From Lysobacterales bacterium 66-474 (GTDB lineage: Bacteria; Pseudomonadota; Gammaproteobacteria; Xanthomonadales; Rhodanobacteraceae): a stretch of DNA of 64,000 nucleotides. Each line of letters starts with the position of its first letter. Position 1 is the first letter of the stretch. Under the pieces are notes generated by a model. It made no database searches, was not told the origin of the DNA, and saw only the letters and a list, made by a program, of their open reading frames with translations. A program made the translations under genes and the position numbers. The stretch lies in NCBI GenBank assembly GCA_001899805.1, contig MKWP01000001.1, positions 286,884-350,883 of the forward strand, written 5' to 3'. Shown piece after piece: positions 54,077 to 61,987 of this stretch.

Positions 54077-56319
54077 CGCGTCGTTCCGATCTTGCCCAGC
54101 ATGACGCTTGGACTCCATCGATTGCCGAGTCGATCCAAGCGGCCGAGCAGACCGGCCACCAAGTCTGAGTAGTAAATCGTGACGGGCATGGCCGCTGGCA
54201 GAAAGCTGCGCCACGAATGATTGGAGAACCAATAGACCTGCTTGGTGAGGTAGATGAGGTCGGTGAACGTCGAGTCGCGATGCAGCGTGAGCAGCAAGGG
54301 CCGGGGCAGTCCATCCGTAGGCCGCTTTAGCTGCTGCGGCCCTGTCAGAGTCAGCAAGGTCTCGTTGGGAGCGACTTCGGCGTAGAGGCCGCGCGTCGGA
54401 GTCTTCTCGCCTCGGCCCTTCACCCCCACGGACTCGTTATCGAACAGCAAGTACGGATGTTCCTCCTTTACATGCAGGAAGGCGAACTGCAGATCGAAGG
54501 CGGAGAATTCCTTGAGCGCAGCCTTCAACGATTCAATCTCGATGCTGCGCATTGGTTTAAACGCATGCACCACAACGCGGACGGAATCGCCCTCAATCCA
54601 GTTCATCTCGCTGCGTACGCGCTGCAAAGTGGCCACTAGCGAGTCGGCTAGTGCTTCGCTGTACTTGGCCAGCGGCACAGCGTTCGATAGGTTCGACAGC
54701 AGGTAGCCGCCATCACCTCGGAAAACGCTGGTTATGCCGACAATTCTTTCCTTCCTAGAGAAACGTGACTCGCCGATCGCTGCGCTACCGAGTCCAATGA
54801 CGACCTCGTGCGCGATTGCCTTGTCCGACTTGATCAGCCAAGGAATCCCACCAAGCTTGGCATAAACAGCGAGCGCCATGTTACTCAGGCTGTAAGCAAG
54901 GTTGCCCGGTGCCATCGCGGACGTCTCGCAGGCTACGAACTGCGTTGGGATTTGGTTGGAAAGGAACGCAGCCTTGGCCACCAGATACGGGTTCTGCTGG
55001 GGCGGCAGTTGCCGCGAATCGCGCTCCGTCTGCACAAGTGCGAGATGCCAGGGCGTTCCTTCTGCTCCCATACGCACAGCCTTCGACGCAGCAGCGTGAT
55101 AGGCGTCGGCGGTGAACTCGTCCGCTTCCACGAAAGTCAAAGCGAGGTCCTGCAAGCCGTAAGTACCCAGGAAGCCACGTCCGAAGGGGAAAGAGTTCCC
55201 ATCGACCGTCAATCCATCACGAAACTTACTCAAGAAGAGTTCGAACTGCCCGCGTCGCTTGCGGTCGCAGATGACGCACACGTTGGGCCGCGTTGGCGTA
55301 AACACGTGCCGGCTGTATGGACCGAACTTGCTAAGCCCCACCGCGGCCCGGGTCTCCGACTTGAGCGTTCCCGCGTCGAAGATATAGGTCGGCGTGGTGC
55401 CTTCGGCGAACCGAGGAAACCCGGCTTGACTCTTCTCGCTAAGGAGATCTCCGATGTCGGCGCTCAAGTCCTCTTGAAGCTTGATGGTCCCTAAATTGCG
55501 GACCCAGCTAGATATCCGGACGACGTGTTCTAGGCGCGCGCGACCTCGGCTGTTGTCGAAGACGATCTGATCCATCTTCGTTTGTGCACGGCCGGACGCA
55601 CGGCCTGCGAAGTGCTGCAGCAGGCGCCGCAGGTTTTCGGGTGAAGCTTCAAGGTAGAGTTCTTCCAGCGGAATGTATTCCTCGATACCCTGAAACCGGT
55701 CAGACAACCGTGCTTGGATTCCGGACATGCTGCCCACGCGGCCGACAAGTCTGCGCTGCGGCAACATGCGGACATCGTCAGCAGGTAACCGGCGCTCGAC
55801 CGTGAGCCCCTCAACGCGGAAACCTTCCGCTTGCAACTCCGCCAAGTTGGTGGCACAGGACTTCTGGATCTCGATGTCCCACAGCAGACCGAGAAGCGAC
55901 GATGGCTGCAGCTTTAGCGATCGGATCGAGATCAGCACGCGCGATTGCAAATAGATGTGTCGGTCCACGGCGGCGAAGCCAGTCGGCAAGACCCTACCCA
56001 CCGTGGTGATCGGGTTGTATCGCGCCACCGGCCGCTTGTTTGCACACAGCAGACTGACTAAACGCTGTTCGAGCAACGGACGCAGCAGCGACTCGTGCTC
56101 CACCACGGGCATCGTGACCGGTGTACCTAGGGGGGGCGTGTCCGCGATGAGCGGTAAGGCGACGATCTCGTCGCCCCGGCGCGTTACGGCGTACTGATCC
56201 CGGTGCTTACTGCGTAGGTCGCGAAACTGCTGGAAATCGCCGAAGGGCAAGGTTTGCAGTCGGATGGAGTCGCCCGTGACGTGCAGAGGTGTGAAATTGA
56301 GTTGCAGTTGTCTCCCCAT
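54064..56319 (-). CDS. Long prokaryotic Argonaute, catalytically inactive PIWI (long-B type)
   Basis: This 751-residue protein has the N/PAZ-like first half and MID-PIWI second half of a long pAgo. The MID 5'-phosphate pocket is preserved (Tyr445, Lys449, Gln460, Lys488 in NPYLVAKAAFL, PTQFV and YAKLGGIPW). In PIWI the first catalytic Asp of GID(V/A)S is Gly511 (VIGLGSA), and the usual RDG is replaced by HAFK near 585-588, so slicing is not expected. The C-terminus PAAMPVTIYYSDLVAGLLGR is typical. AGGA lies six bases before the ATG. The coupled nuclease gene and inactive PIWI match the long-B pAgo plus nuclease systems (BPAN/bAgaN). Confidence 0.88.
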   Translation of the reverse strand: MGRQLQLNFTPLHVTGDSIRLQTLPFGDFQQFRDLRSKHRDQYAVTRRGDEIVALPLIADTPPLGTPVTMPVVEHESLLRPLLEQRLVSLLCANKRPVARYNPITTVGRVLPTGFAAVDRHIYLQSRVLISIRSLKLQPSSLLGLLWDIEIQKSCATNLAELQAEGFRVEGLTVERRLPADDVRMLPQRRLVGRVGSMSGIQARLSDRFQGIEEYIPLEELYLEASPENLRRLLQHFAGRASGRAQTKMDQIVFDNSRGRARLEHVVRISSWVRNLGTIKLQEDLSADIGDLLSEKSQAGFPRFAEGTTPTYIFDAGTLKSETRAAVGLSKFGPYSRHVFTPTRPNVCVICDRKRRGQFELFLSKFRDGLTVDGNSFPFGRGFLGTYGLQDLALTFVEADEFTADAYHAAASKAVRMGAEGTPWHLALVQTERDSRQLPPQQNPYLVAKAAFLSNQIPTQFVACETSAMAPGNLAYSLSNMALAVYAKLGGIPWLIKSDKAIAHEVVIGLGSAAIGESRFSRKERIVGITSVFRGDGGYLLSNLSNAVPLAKYSEALADSLVATLQRVRSEMNWIEGDSVRVVVHAFKPMRSIEIESLKAALKEFSAFDLQFAFLHVKEEHPYLLFDNESVGVKGRGEKTPTRGLYAEVAPNETLLTLTGPQQLKRPTDGLPRPLLLTLHRDSTFTDLIYLTKQVYWFSNHSWRSFLPAAMPVTIYYSDLVAGLLGRLDRLGNRWSPSVMLGKIGTTRWFL

Positions 56320-56327
56320 ACTTCATC

Positions 56328-56519
56328 CTATTTCCTGTTCAGCCTGAGCTGGATCATCGCGAACACCCGATGGAACAGGTAGTCGACCTGATCGGCATCA
56401 ATCACCGGCACCTGATTCACCTCAGAGTGGAGGATCAGGTGGCTATTGCTGACGGAGGTCAGCTCTTGGGCCTCCGTATCGAACATCGCGCGCAGCGCCG
56501 GCTCCCTGCTGCTCCGCAT
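56328..56519 (-). CDS. Small unknown protein heading the Argonaute operon
   Basis: This protein of 63 residues (or 52 from the second Met) ends eight bases before the Argonaute start codon, so it is in the same operon. The sequence includes NSHLILHSEVNQVPVIDADQ and a hydrophobic-basic end VFAMIQLRLNRK. No strong ribosome site is seen and I recognise no family. It could be a leader, a third component or a spurious frame; the close spacing argues for a real gene. Confidence 0.5.
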   Translation of the reverse strand: MRSSREPALRAMFDTEAQELTSVSNSHLILHSEVNQVPVIDADQVDYLFHRVFAMIQLRLNRK

Positions 56520-56648
56520 GAGACATCAAACGGATAGCGACACAGTGTAGCCGGCGAACATCGGGGCGGCGAAGGCACTCCAGTCGTAATAAGCAAAGCG
56601 GACAACTCGCGAAAGCTCATTCAAAGGACAAGAAATTCCTAACCTGGA

Positions 56649-56680
56649 AGACAAGGGGAGCCTCACGGCTCCCCTTGTCT
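56649..56680 (-). terminator. Perfect hairpin terminator of the RDF-like operon
   Basis: A perfect 14-base stem (AGACAAGGGGAGCC and its complement) with loop TCAC directly follows the stop codon of the 31-residue membrane gene on the minus strand. The T-tract after it is short. Confidence 0.8.
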
Positions 56681-56776
56681 TTATGACCTCCACCTACGGT
56701 GCACCCGACGCAGATACACGCCGAGCCCGAACAGGGCAAAGCCATACACCGCGATACCGCCGACGAACTTCAACAT
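56681..56776 (-). CDS. 31-residue single-span membrane protein
   Basis: The frame encodes MLKFVGGIAVYGFALFGLGV followed by a basic tail with RRVHRRWRS. It begins 15 bases after the RDF-like gene stop, has AGGGG about seven bases before the ATG, and ends at a perfect terminator hairpin. These placements support a real gene. Similar tiny membrane proteins occur in integrative elements, but the function is unknown. Confidence 0.6.
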   Translation of the reverse strand: MLKFVGGIAVYGFALFGLGVYLRRVHRRWRS

Positions 56777-56790
56777 GGCGTGCCCCTGTC

Positions 56791-57681
56791 TTAGCTGTTC
56801 GCTGCCGGGTGAACCTTGGCCTCCAGCCGGTCACGCAGGCTGGCAGGCTCCGGGATCGCAGCATGGTCGCTGTCCGAATTTCCGGCTTCGGGAAAAAACT
56901 CCTCCACGACCGCCGGAACGTCCTCTTCCAGTTCCTCGAACGCACCGTTGGCGAAGCCCTTCCTTGCAGCTTCGTCGAGCGCAGCTTGGTCGAAACCCGC
57001 TGCCTTGCGTTGGACGCCCAGTTCCTTGGCGTGGGCAACGGCTTCTTCCAGCGACTTGCCTTCACGTACCACCAGATCGACGTAGTAGATCGGGGTGTGG
57101 AAGCTCATCGTGGTGGACTTGCCGCGGAGTTTCAGTTCCAGCGGCATGCACGCCAACAGGTTCCCTGACGCGGCCCGGAAGTATTCCATGCGAGCCGCGA
57201 GTGTCCGGATCGTGTTGTAGGACGTGGTCCGCAACACGAACGAACCCAAGGCATCGTCATCGCCAATCACTACGTTGAACCGGGCATAGGGTTTGCAGGC
57301 TCCTTTCGAGAACGCGCAGGCATCCGGGCCGGGACATGGCAATACCTCAGTGCCAGCCTTGGTGGTGCGACGACATGTTTCACCATTGCCGACACACACC
57401 GGTCTTCCCGTCTCGCGATCGAACAAGGAATACGCAGCACGCAGGTTCAAGGCCGGATCGTTGAACAGCAGCCTGATCGGAATTTCGCGTAACTTGCCGC
57501 CGGCTTCCTTGCGCAACCTCTCGTCCAGCGGATGCAGCACCCAACCCTCGCCCATCTGGATTTGGCTGGTGATAGTGAACTGATCGTCCTTCTGCGGCAG
57601 GCGTTTGCCGTTTTTCTCCACCACGCGCCCGATTGAAATCCGCCCCACGACAGGAGGCGTGATCGATAGACCTTTCAACAT
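56791..57681 (-). CDS. RDF-like (Gp3-type) mobile-element protein
   Basis: This 296-residue protein resembles the recombination-directionality-factor/hydrolase-or-metal-binding family found in integrative elements. A cysteine-rich middle (VCVGNGETCRRTTKAG, CPGPDACAFSKGACKPYARF) is consistent with metal binding. The C-terminal third is acidic. AGGAG lies six bases before the ATG at 57681. It follows the YqaJ recombinase gene by 11 bases. It might set the excision direction of an element, but no intact integrase is in the window. Confidence 0.7.
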   Translation of the reverse strand: MLKGLSITPPVVGRISIGRVVEKNGKRLPQKDDQFTITSQIQMGEGWVLHPLDERLRKEAGGKLREIPIRLLFNDPALNLRAAYSLFDRETGRPVCVGNGETCRRTTKAGTEVLPCPGPDACAFSKGACKPYARFNVVIGDDDALGSFVLRTTSYNTIRTLAARMEYFRAASGNLLACMPLELKLRGKSTTMSFHTPIYYVDLVVREGKSLEEAVAHAKELGVQRKAAGFDQAALDEAARKGFANGAFEELEEDVPAVVEEFFPEAGNSDSDHAAIPEPASLRDRLEAKVHPAANS

Positions 57682-57692
57682 GGTTCTCTCCT

Positions 57693-58667
57693 TCACGGAT
57701 GGGGTTCGGTTGCAATGCGGAACCGGCGCGAGCCGGGACGGATGCTCGTGTACTTCGCGACGAGGTTCGGGTGCTCGCGTACCAGTAGCTTCACGTCGAT
57801 GACTTCGCTGTCCTTGGCGCGCTTGAAGGTCACTTCGCCGGTTTTGAAGATCGCCTTCGACGCTTCGGCCATCGCTTCCTGCAGGGCCTGTTTCAGCACC
57901 TCGGCCCGCGCGACCTGGGTGTCGATGGTTTCCTTGATAGCCGCCAGCTCAGCAAACTTTCCGGACAGCACTTCGTCTTGTGAGAAATCGACGACGGTGT
58001 CGTCGCCCCGGTAAAGCTGCCGGAGCGCATTGCCCGCCGATTCGCTGCCATCGGTCGGTGGCGGGATGTCCTTCTCGACGTACTCCCAGAACTTTGCTTC
58101 CAGAACCAGCAAGCGGCCGATGACTTCGTCGTCCCGCTGGATGCGGTGGACTTCAAGCTCTTGGCCGCACAGCAGGACAGCGACATCGGCAGCATCCTTG
58201 CCCGTCACGACGAGCTGGTGCTGAACTTGGAGCTGGACGTATTCGGGTACGCCCTCCTTCCAGAGCCTTGTGCCAAATTCCCCCGCGGTCTTGCATTCCA
58301 GAATCTGCACGTCCGGGCAGCCGATCACCTCCCGGTCGATGTTGGCCAGCATGTAAGGGAAGCTCGGATGCTGGAGAACCGCGTTCAGCCTGCGCACCTT
58401 CCTTCCAGTGCGTTGCGTGTAGACGGTGGCAACGTAGGGTTCCAGCAACGTACCCCAAAACATCGAACTACTTTGATCGGGCGGGTTCTCGTTGTTCGAG
58501 ACGCGGCCGGTCTTCTCCATCCAGAGTTCGAGCTGGCTCTTGTAGGGCGAAAGCCCCACGGCCGCGGCAGCATCGGAGCTGCCGATGCCACCCTTGCGAA
58601 CCTCCAGCCATTTGGCGCGAGCCATACCGCGCGTGCTGACGAGGCGCAATGCATTGCGTTTGGACAT
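57693..58667 (-). CDS. YqaJ-family phage-type recombinase (exonuclease)
   Basis: This 324-residue protein has the YqaJ/lambda-exonuclease fold. GGIGSSDAAAAVGLSPYKSQ lies near the N-terminus and the PD-(D/E)XK core is VIGCPDVQILECKTAGEF, followed by QLQVQHQLVVTGKDAADVAV. It would degrade DNA ends to allow single-strand annealing. GGAGG precedes the ATG by four bases. It belongs to the same operon as the RDF-like gene. Confidence 0.9.
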   Translation of the reverse strand: MSKRNALRLVSTRGMARAKWLEVRKGGIGSSDAAAAVGLSPYKSQLELWMEKTGRVSNNENPPDQSSSMFWGTLLEPYVATVYTQRTGRKVRRLNAVLQHPSFPYMLANIDREVIGCPDVQILECKTAGEFGTRLWKEGVPEYVQLQVQHQLVVTGKDAADVAVLLCGQELEVHRIQRDDEVIGRLLVLEAKFWEYVEKDIPPPTDGSESAGNALRQLYRGDDTVVDFSQDEVLSGKFAELAAIKETIDTQVARAEVLKQALQEAMAEASKAIFKTGEVTFKRAKDSEVIDVKLLVREHPNLVAKYTSIRPGSRRFRIATEPHP

Positions 58668-58684
58668 ACAACCTCCGAGCAGGC

Positions 58685-58714
58685 AAAAGAAAAGCCCAGC
58701 GCGAGGCCGGGCTA
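58685..58714 (-). terminator. Intrinsic terminator upstream of the YqaJ gene
   Basis: On the minus strand AGCCC and GGGCT form a stem around a GC-rich loop and are followed by TTTTCTTTT. It would end the DUF932 transcript before the YqaJ gene. Confidence 0.65.
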
Positions 58715-58788
58715 CATTGCGAACAGGCGTGAGTGGTGAATCTTTACGGTCGTCCCGAATGGTCTGAAAACAAGACGCCAGCTGACAT

Positions 58789-58821
58789 CCGCATACGGGC
58801 CGTTTGAAGGCCCCTATGCGG
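58789..58821. repeat. Compensated hairpin downstream of DUF932
   Basis: CCGCATA and TATGCGG form an outer stem, and GGGCC/GGCCC an inner one. The two-part stem suggests a transcribed RNA structure or a DNA-processing site. It lies in the 140-base gap after the DUF932 gene. Confidence 0.5.
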
Positions 58822-58853
58822 CTTGTCTTGGGCGACCGGAAAACATGCCGCCT

Positions 58854-59810
58854 TTACGCCACCAGCCGCATGACCTCGTCCCAGGCTTTCTGCTTGATCT
58901 GCGCACCTTGGCCGAACCATGCCGCATCGCGGCGGTGATCCTCGGAACGGGCACGGCGGTGATGGTCGATGTATTCGGTCACGCTGTTGAGCAGCCCCCA
59001 AGCCGTACCGCGGCTGGAAGCCATCAATGCGCCGCGGCCACCGCCTTCGTACAACGCGCGTACCGATTTGACGGCCGCTTCGTTGACCGTCTCGCCCTTC
59101 CTGTCTGTCACCGGATAGGTGACGACCCTGCGCAGAAGGCCATCCACGGAATCGGGATCGACCGGGCACTCAACCAGCGCCTTCATGCGCGCGACGAAGC
59201 CATCCCATGACGACACCGTGATGCCAAGCTGGCGCTTGACGGAATCGGCATCGAACTGACTCCGGTGCGGCACCTTGATCGCATGACTGGCATTACCCAA
59301 GGCGATCGTGAGGGTGTTGTTGCATACGACACGCACCGAGGTGAACTGCGCCGTGGTCGCCAGCGACCCATCGCAGGCAGTGGCGAGCAGCAGGTATCCA
59401 TCCACGCGATCGCGACCTTTCAGCTGCGTCGACTGGCCGGTCTTGGCCAGTGCCCAGAACTTGCGGCCTTCGCGCAGCACACCCGCCGTTTCCAGCTCGA
59501 AGCCACCGAGCTCGGTGAGGTCGCGGTAGAACTCCAGGATTTCCGCGGGCTGCACCACCTGGAACCGCTTGGACACCACGGCCAGTGGCGCTTGGGTATC
59601 CGATCGATACAACACCTTTTGTTCGGGGAAGGCGCTGATGGTGCCGATGCCGTTTTGCCCCGTGATGAAGCGGACTTCCGACTCCTCGATTGTCCAGTCC
59701 ATTCCGGCACTGCGCTTCCACACTTCGATCGGCTGATTGGGCTCCAGCTTGTCGCCCAGACCGTGCCACGGCCTCGCACCGACGTAGGCCATGTTTTCGA
59801 CAAGATGCAT
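58854..59810 (-). CDS. DUF932 mobile-element protein
   Basis: This 318-residue protein begins MHLVENMAYVGARPWHGLGD, the usual DUF932/phage-plasmid-like start, and contains KFWALAKTG, DRVDGYLLLATACDGSL and FTSVRVVCNNTLTIAL. DUF932 genes are frequent on integrative elements and large plasmids; their role is unknown. AGAGGAG lies eight bases before the chosen ATG at 59810. A hairpin precedes this ribosome site. Confidence 0.88.
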   Translation of the reverse strand: MHLVENMAYVGARPWHGLGDKLEPNQPIEVWKRSAGMDWTIEESEVRFITGQNGIGTISAFPEQKVLYRSDTQAPLAVVSKRFQVVQPAEILEFYRDLTELGGFELETAGVLREGRKFWALAKTGQSTQLKGRDRVDGYLLLATACDGSLATTAQFTSVRVVCNNTLTIALGNASHAIKVPHRSQFDADSVKRQLGITVSSWDGFVARMKALVECPVDPDSVDGLLRRVVTYPVTDRKGETVNEAAVKSVRALYEGGGRGALMASSRGTAWGLLNSVTEYIDHHRRARSEDHRRDAAWFGQGAQIKQKAWDEVMRLVA

Positions 59811-59841
59811 GATTGCTACTCCTCTTGAAGGCATATACGCA

Positions 59842-59866
59842 CAAGGCCCAGATGAGCCGGGCCTTG
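59842..59866 (-). promoter_or_regulatory. Hairpin in the leader of the DUF932 gene
   Basis: CAAGGCCC and GGGCCTTG form an eight-base stem about 30 bases ahead of the start codon. It lacks a T-tract, so it looks more like a leader structure or partial terminator than a full terminator. Confidence 0.4.
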
Positions 59867-59889
59867 TGTTATGCCGTTGGGTTGATGAT

Positions 59890-59994
59890 TCACTCGGACC
59901 ACGGGCCACATCGACCGCACTTTGCGATCGCCACGAGCAACGCCGCCGTGACGACCAGAATGCAGGTAAGTACGTCCGTCCTCTGTGGGAACAT
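59890..59994 (-). CDS. 34-residue membrane protein with CxxC
   Basis: The frame encodes MFPQRTDVLTCILVVTAALL then a short tail with AKCGRCGPW. GGAGG lies six bases before the ATG, the best-formed ribosome site in this part. It sits just upstream of the DUF932 gene. It has one membrane span and a possible metal-binding or disulfide CxxC. Function is unknown. Confidence 0.6.
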   Translation of the reverse strand: MFPQRTDVLTCILVVTAALLVAIAKCGRCGPWSE

Positions 59995-60168
59995 GAAGTC
60001 CCTCCACCATGGGCGCATCAGGGCGGATGTCCCTCACGCGAGACAAGATCTGCCCTGTCTCAAGAGCGTGATATGTGACTGAGACTTCTTTAATTCGGAT
60101 AGCCAAAGCCGATATGTATTACGGCGATCGATTGGTTACCAGACAAGTTTCCGTCTCCGTACGCGACT

Positions 60169-61980
60169 CTATCGTTCGAGCAATATCACACATGGATCAT
60201 TCTGCGGCGTCAGTATCGTCGCCCTCTGCCTCGCTCGCGTGATGCTGACCCGAAGATTCTGTCTGGCTTGACTGTCGGCATTCTCCTTGATGTTGTTCCT
60301 GACGATCCGGTCAGGATTGGCGACAATCTTCCGTCCCGCACGTCGAGGCCAGCCCTCAAAGATGATCACTTCGTCGAACTGCTTGCCCTTAGCCTTGTGC
60401 ATGTTCATCACGACTACGCCCGATTCCGGCTTCGACTGAGTCGCGAAATGCTCACGCATGAATGCCTGGCGCGTGATTTCCAAAGCGTTCTGATATACAC
60501 CAAAGGTTCGCCAGTCCTCCGAAAGTTCTTGGCGAAGCCGGGTACCTCGCTCCAGCAAGCGAATGTTCTTTACTTCGACGGCGATTTCTTTCAAACGGAC
60601 GCAAGCGCCATTTCCCATCACGATTCTGACCGTACGCCAGTCTTGATCCGGATCGCCCGTGAAGGTGATTCCCCTAAGCTGCTCATACGTCTGCAGAAGC
60701 GGGATCATGAGACTATTCCTGGGGATCGGCTTGTGGGTAGCCGTGCTCTCCGCATAGCGCGAGAAAGCCTTGCGAATACTGAGGGCCTGTTGCAGATCCG
60801 ACTTCGTCGGTGAGGCGCCGCCTTTTCCCTGATAGTAGTCGCACAGCAGGTCGATCGTCCCTTCGAGGTGAAACAGACCGAGCGGCTGCAGCAGGAAGGA
60901 GACGAGTTGGGCGCCCAGGATTGCCGCGTCAAGGTCGATTGCCGCCGAATGCCGGATGGGCTTCATTCTCACAGGCGGGTGCCTGAGCACGTCAGAGACG
61001 GCGCGCGCCATCCTCTTCGTCGGAACCAGGATGGCCAGCGACCAGTCTTGTCTCTTCGCGGCGGCCAATCGCTTGCGGGCTGCGTACACCTGGGTGACCA
61101 ACGCGCTGCCAGCTTCGTTCTCGTTTGGCGGATAGGTCTGAATCTCGATACCGACGTAACTCCGCTTTGAAAAATTTGCGGTCAAGACCTCGTTGCCGAA
61201 CAGGAGAATTTCGGTTCCGGCGTTGCGGTGGTTCTCCCCTTGCAACATCACCTCTCGATGTTCGAACCTGCCGCGGAAGTGGTCGAGCCGGGCGGGGTCG
61301 GCGCCAATCCAGTCGTAGATACGTTGCTCGGGATCAGCCAGAGCGACCACAATTCCTTCGCGACCAAGCTGCTGGACCACCCGCCACTGATCCGCATTGG
61401 TGTCCTGGAACTCGTCCAGGATGATGACCGGGTAGCGGGCTGCGATCAGCCGGCGAATCCGCCCGCTTCGTTCGAGAAGCTCGGCGACGTGGACCGCGAA
61501 CAGGTCGAAGCACACGCGGCCCTCCTCTGTCGCCTGCCGAAGTCGCTCGTTCTCTTCCCTGTCCTTCTTCTCTGTCTTTTCCGCTCGGCTGAGTTTGCTG
61601 CCGCCCTTGTATAGGCTACGGATGGCCGACAACGCGATGGCTTCGTTGGCTGGGGTCAAGATCGTCAAAGGCTTCGGCAGGCCGAGCAGATATCCATAGG
61701 TCCGAAGGATTCGCCAGAAGAACGAGTGGTAGGTCTCCACGTCGATTCGCGACTTGATGGTCTTGGGGATATCGTGTTCGGTCTCGATAGCCTCGATGAC
61801 TCGACTGATGGTTGCGCGCGCGAAGCTGAGGAACAACACCTCCTGACCTGGACGCAAAGACGCCGCAACCTTGGCCGCCTTGAGAATGGAGACGGTAGTC
61901 TTGCCGGCTCCCGGGCCGCCGATCACCAACAGATGGCCCTCGGCCTCCAAGACCGCCCTTTGGCCCTCAGAGAGTTGCAT
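60169..61980 (-). CDS. gajB: UvrD-like helicase, Gabija GajB
   Basis: This 603-residue superfamily 1 helicase has Walker A GGPGAGKTT (21-29), motif II DEFQDT (189-194), a motif III-like LADPEQRIYDWIGA, and C-terminal MNMHKAKGKQFDEVIIFEG and VSITRARQR. The gene starts seven bases after the stop of the OLD-family nuclease gene. This gajA-gajB order is the Gabija anti-phage system, in which GajB acts with the GajA nuclease and depletes nucleotides. Confidence 0.9.
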   Translation of the reverse strand: MQLSEGQRAVLEAEGHLLVIGGPGAGKTTVSILKAAKVAASLRPGQEVLFLSFARATISRVIEAIETEHDIPKTIKSRIDVETYHSFFWRILRTYGYLLGLPKPLTILTPANEAIALSAIRSLYKGGSKLSRAEKTEKKDREENERLRQATEEGRVCFDLFAVHVAELLERSGRIRRLIAARYPVIILDEFQDTNADQWRVVQQLGREGIVVALADPEQRIYDWIGADPARLDHFRGRFEHREVMLQGENHRNAGTEILLFGNEVLTANFSKRSYVGIEIQTYPPNENEAGSALVTQVYAARKRLAAAKRQDWSLAILVPTKRMARAVSDVLRHPPVRMKPIRHSAAIDLDAAILGAQLVSFLLQPLGLFHLEGTIDLLCDYYQGKGGASPTKSDLQQALSIRKAFSRYAESTATHKPIPRNSLMIPLLQTYEQLRGITFTGDPDQDWRTVRIVMGNGACVRLKEIAVEVKNIRLLERGTRLRQELSEDWRTFGVYQNALEITRQAFMREHFATQSKPESGVVVMNMHKAKGKQFDEVIIFEGWPRRAGRKIVANPDRIVRNNIKENADSQARQNLRVSITRARQRATILTPQNDPCVILLER

Positions 61981-61987
61981 CGTCGCC

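Noticed and set aside
59816..60106. 96-codon minus-strand frame ahead of DUF932
   Set aside because: It overlaps the better-supported 34-residue gene, which has GGAGG at ideal spacing, and lacks any recognisable feature.
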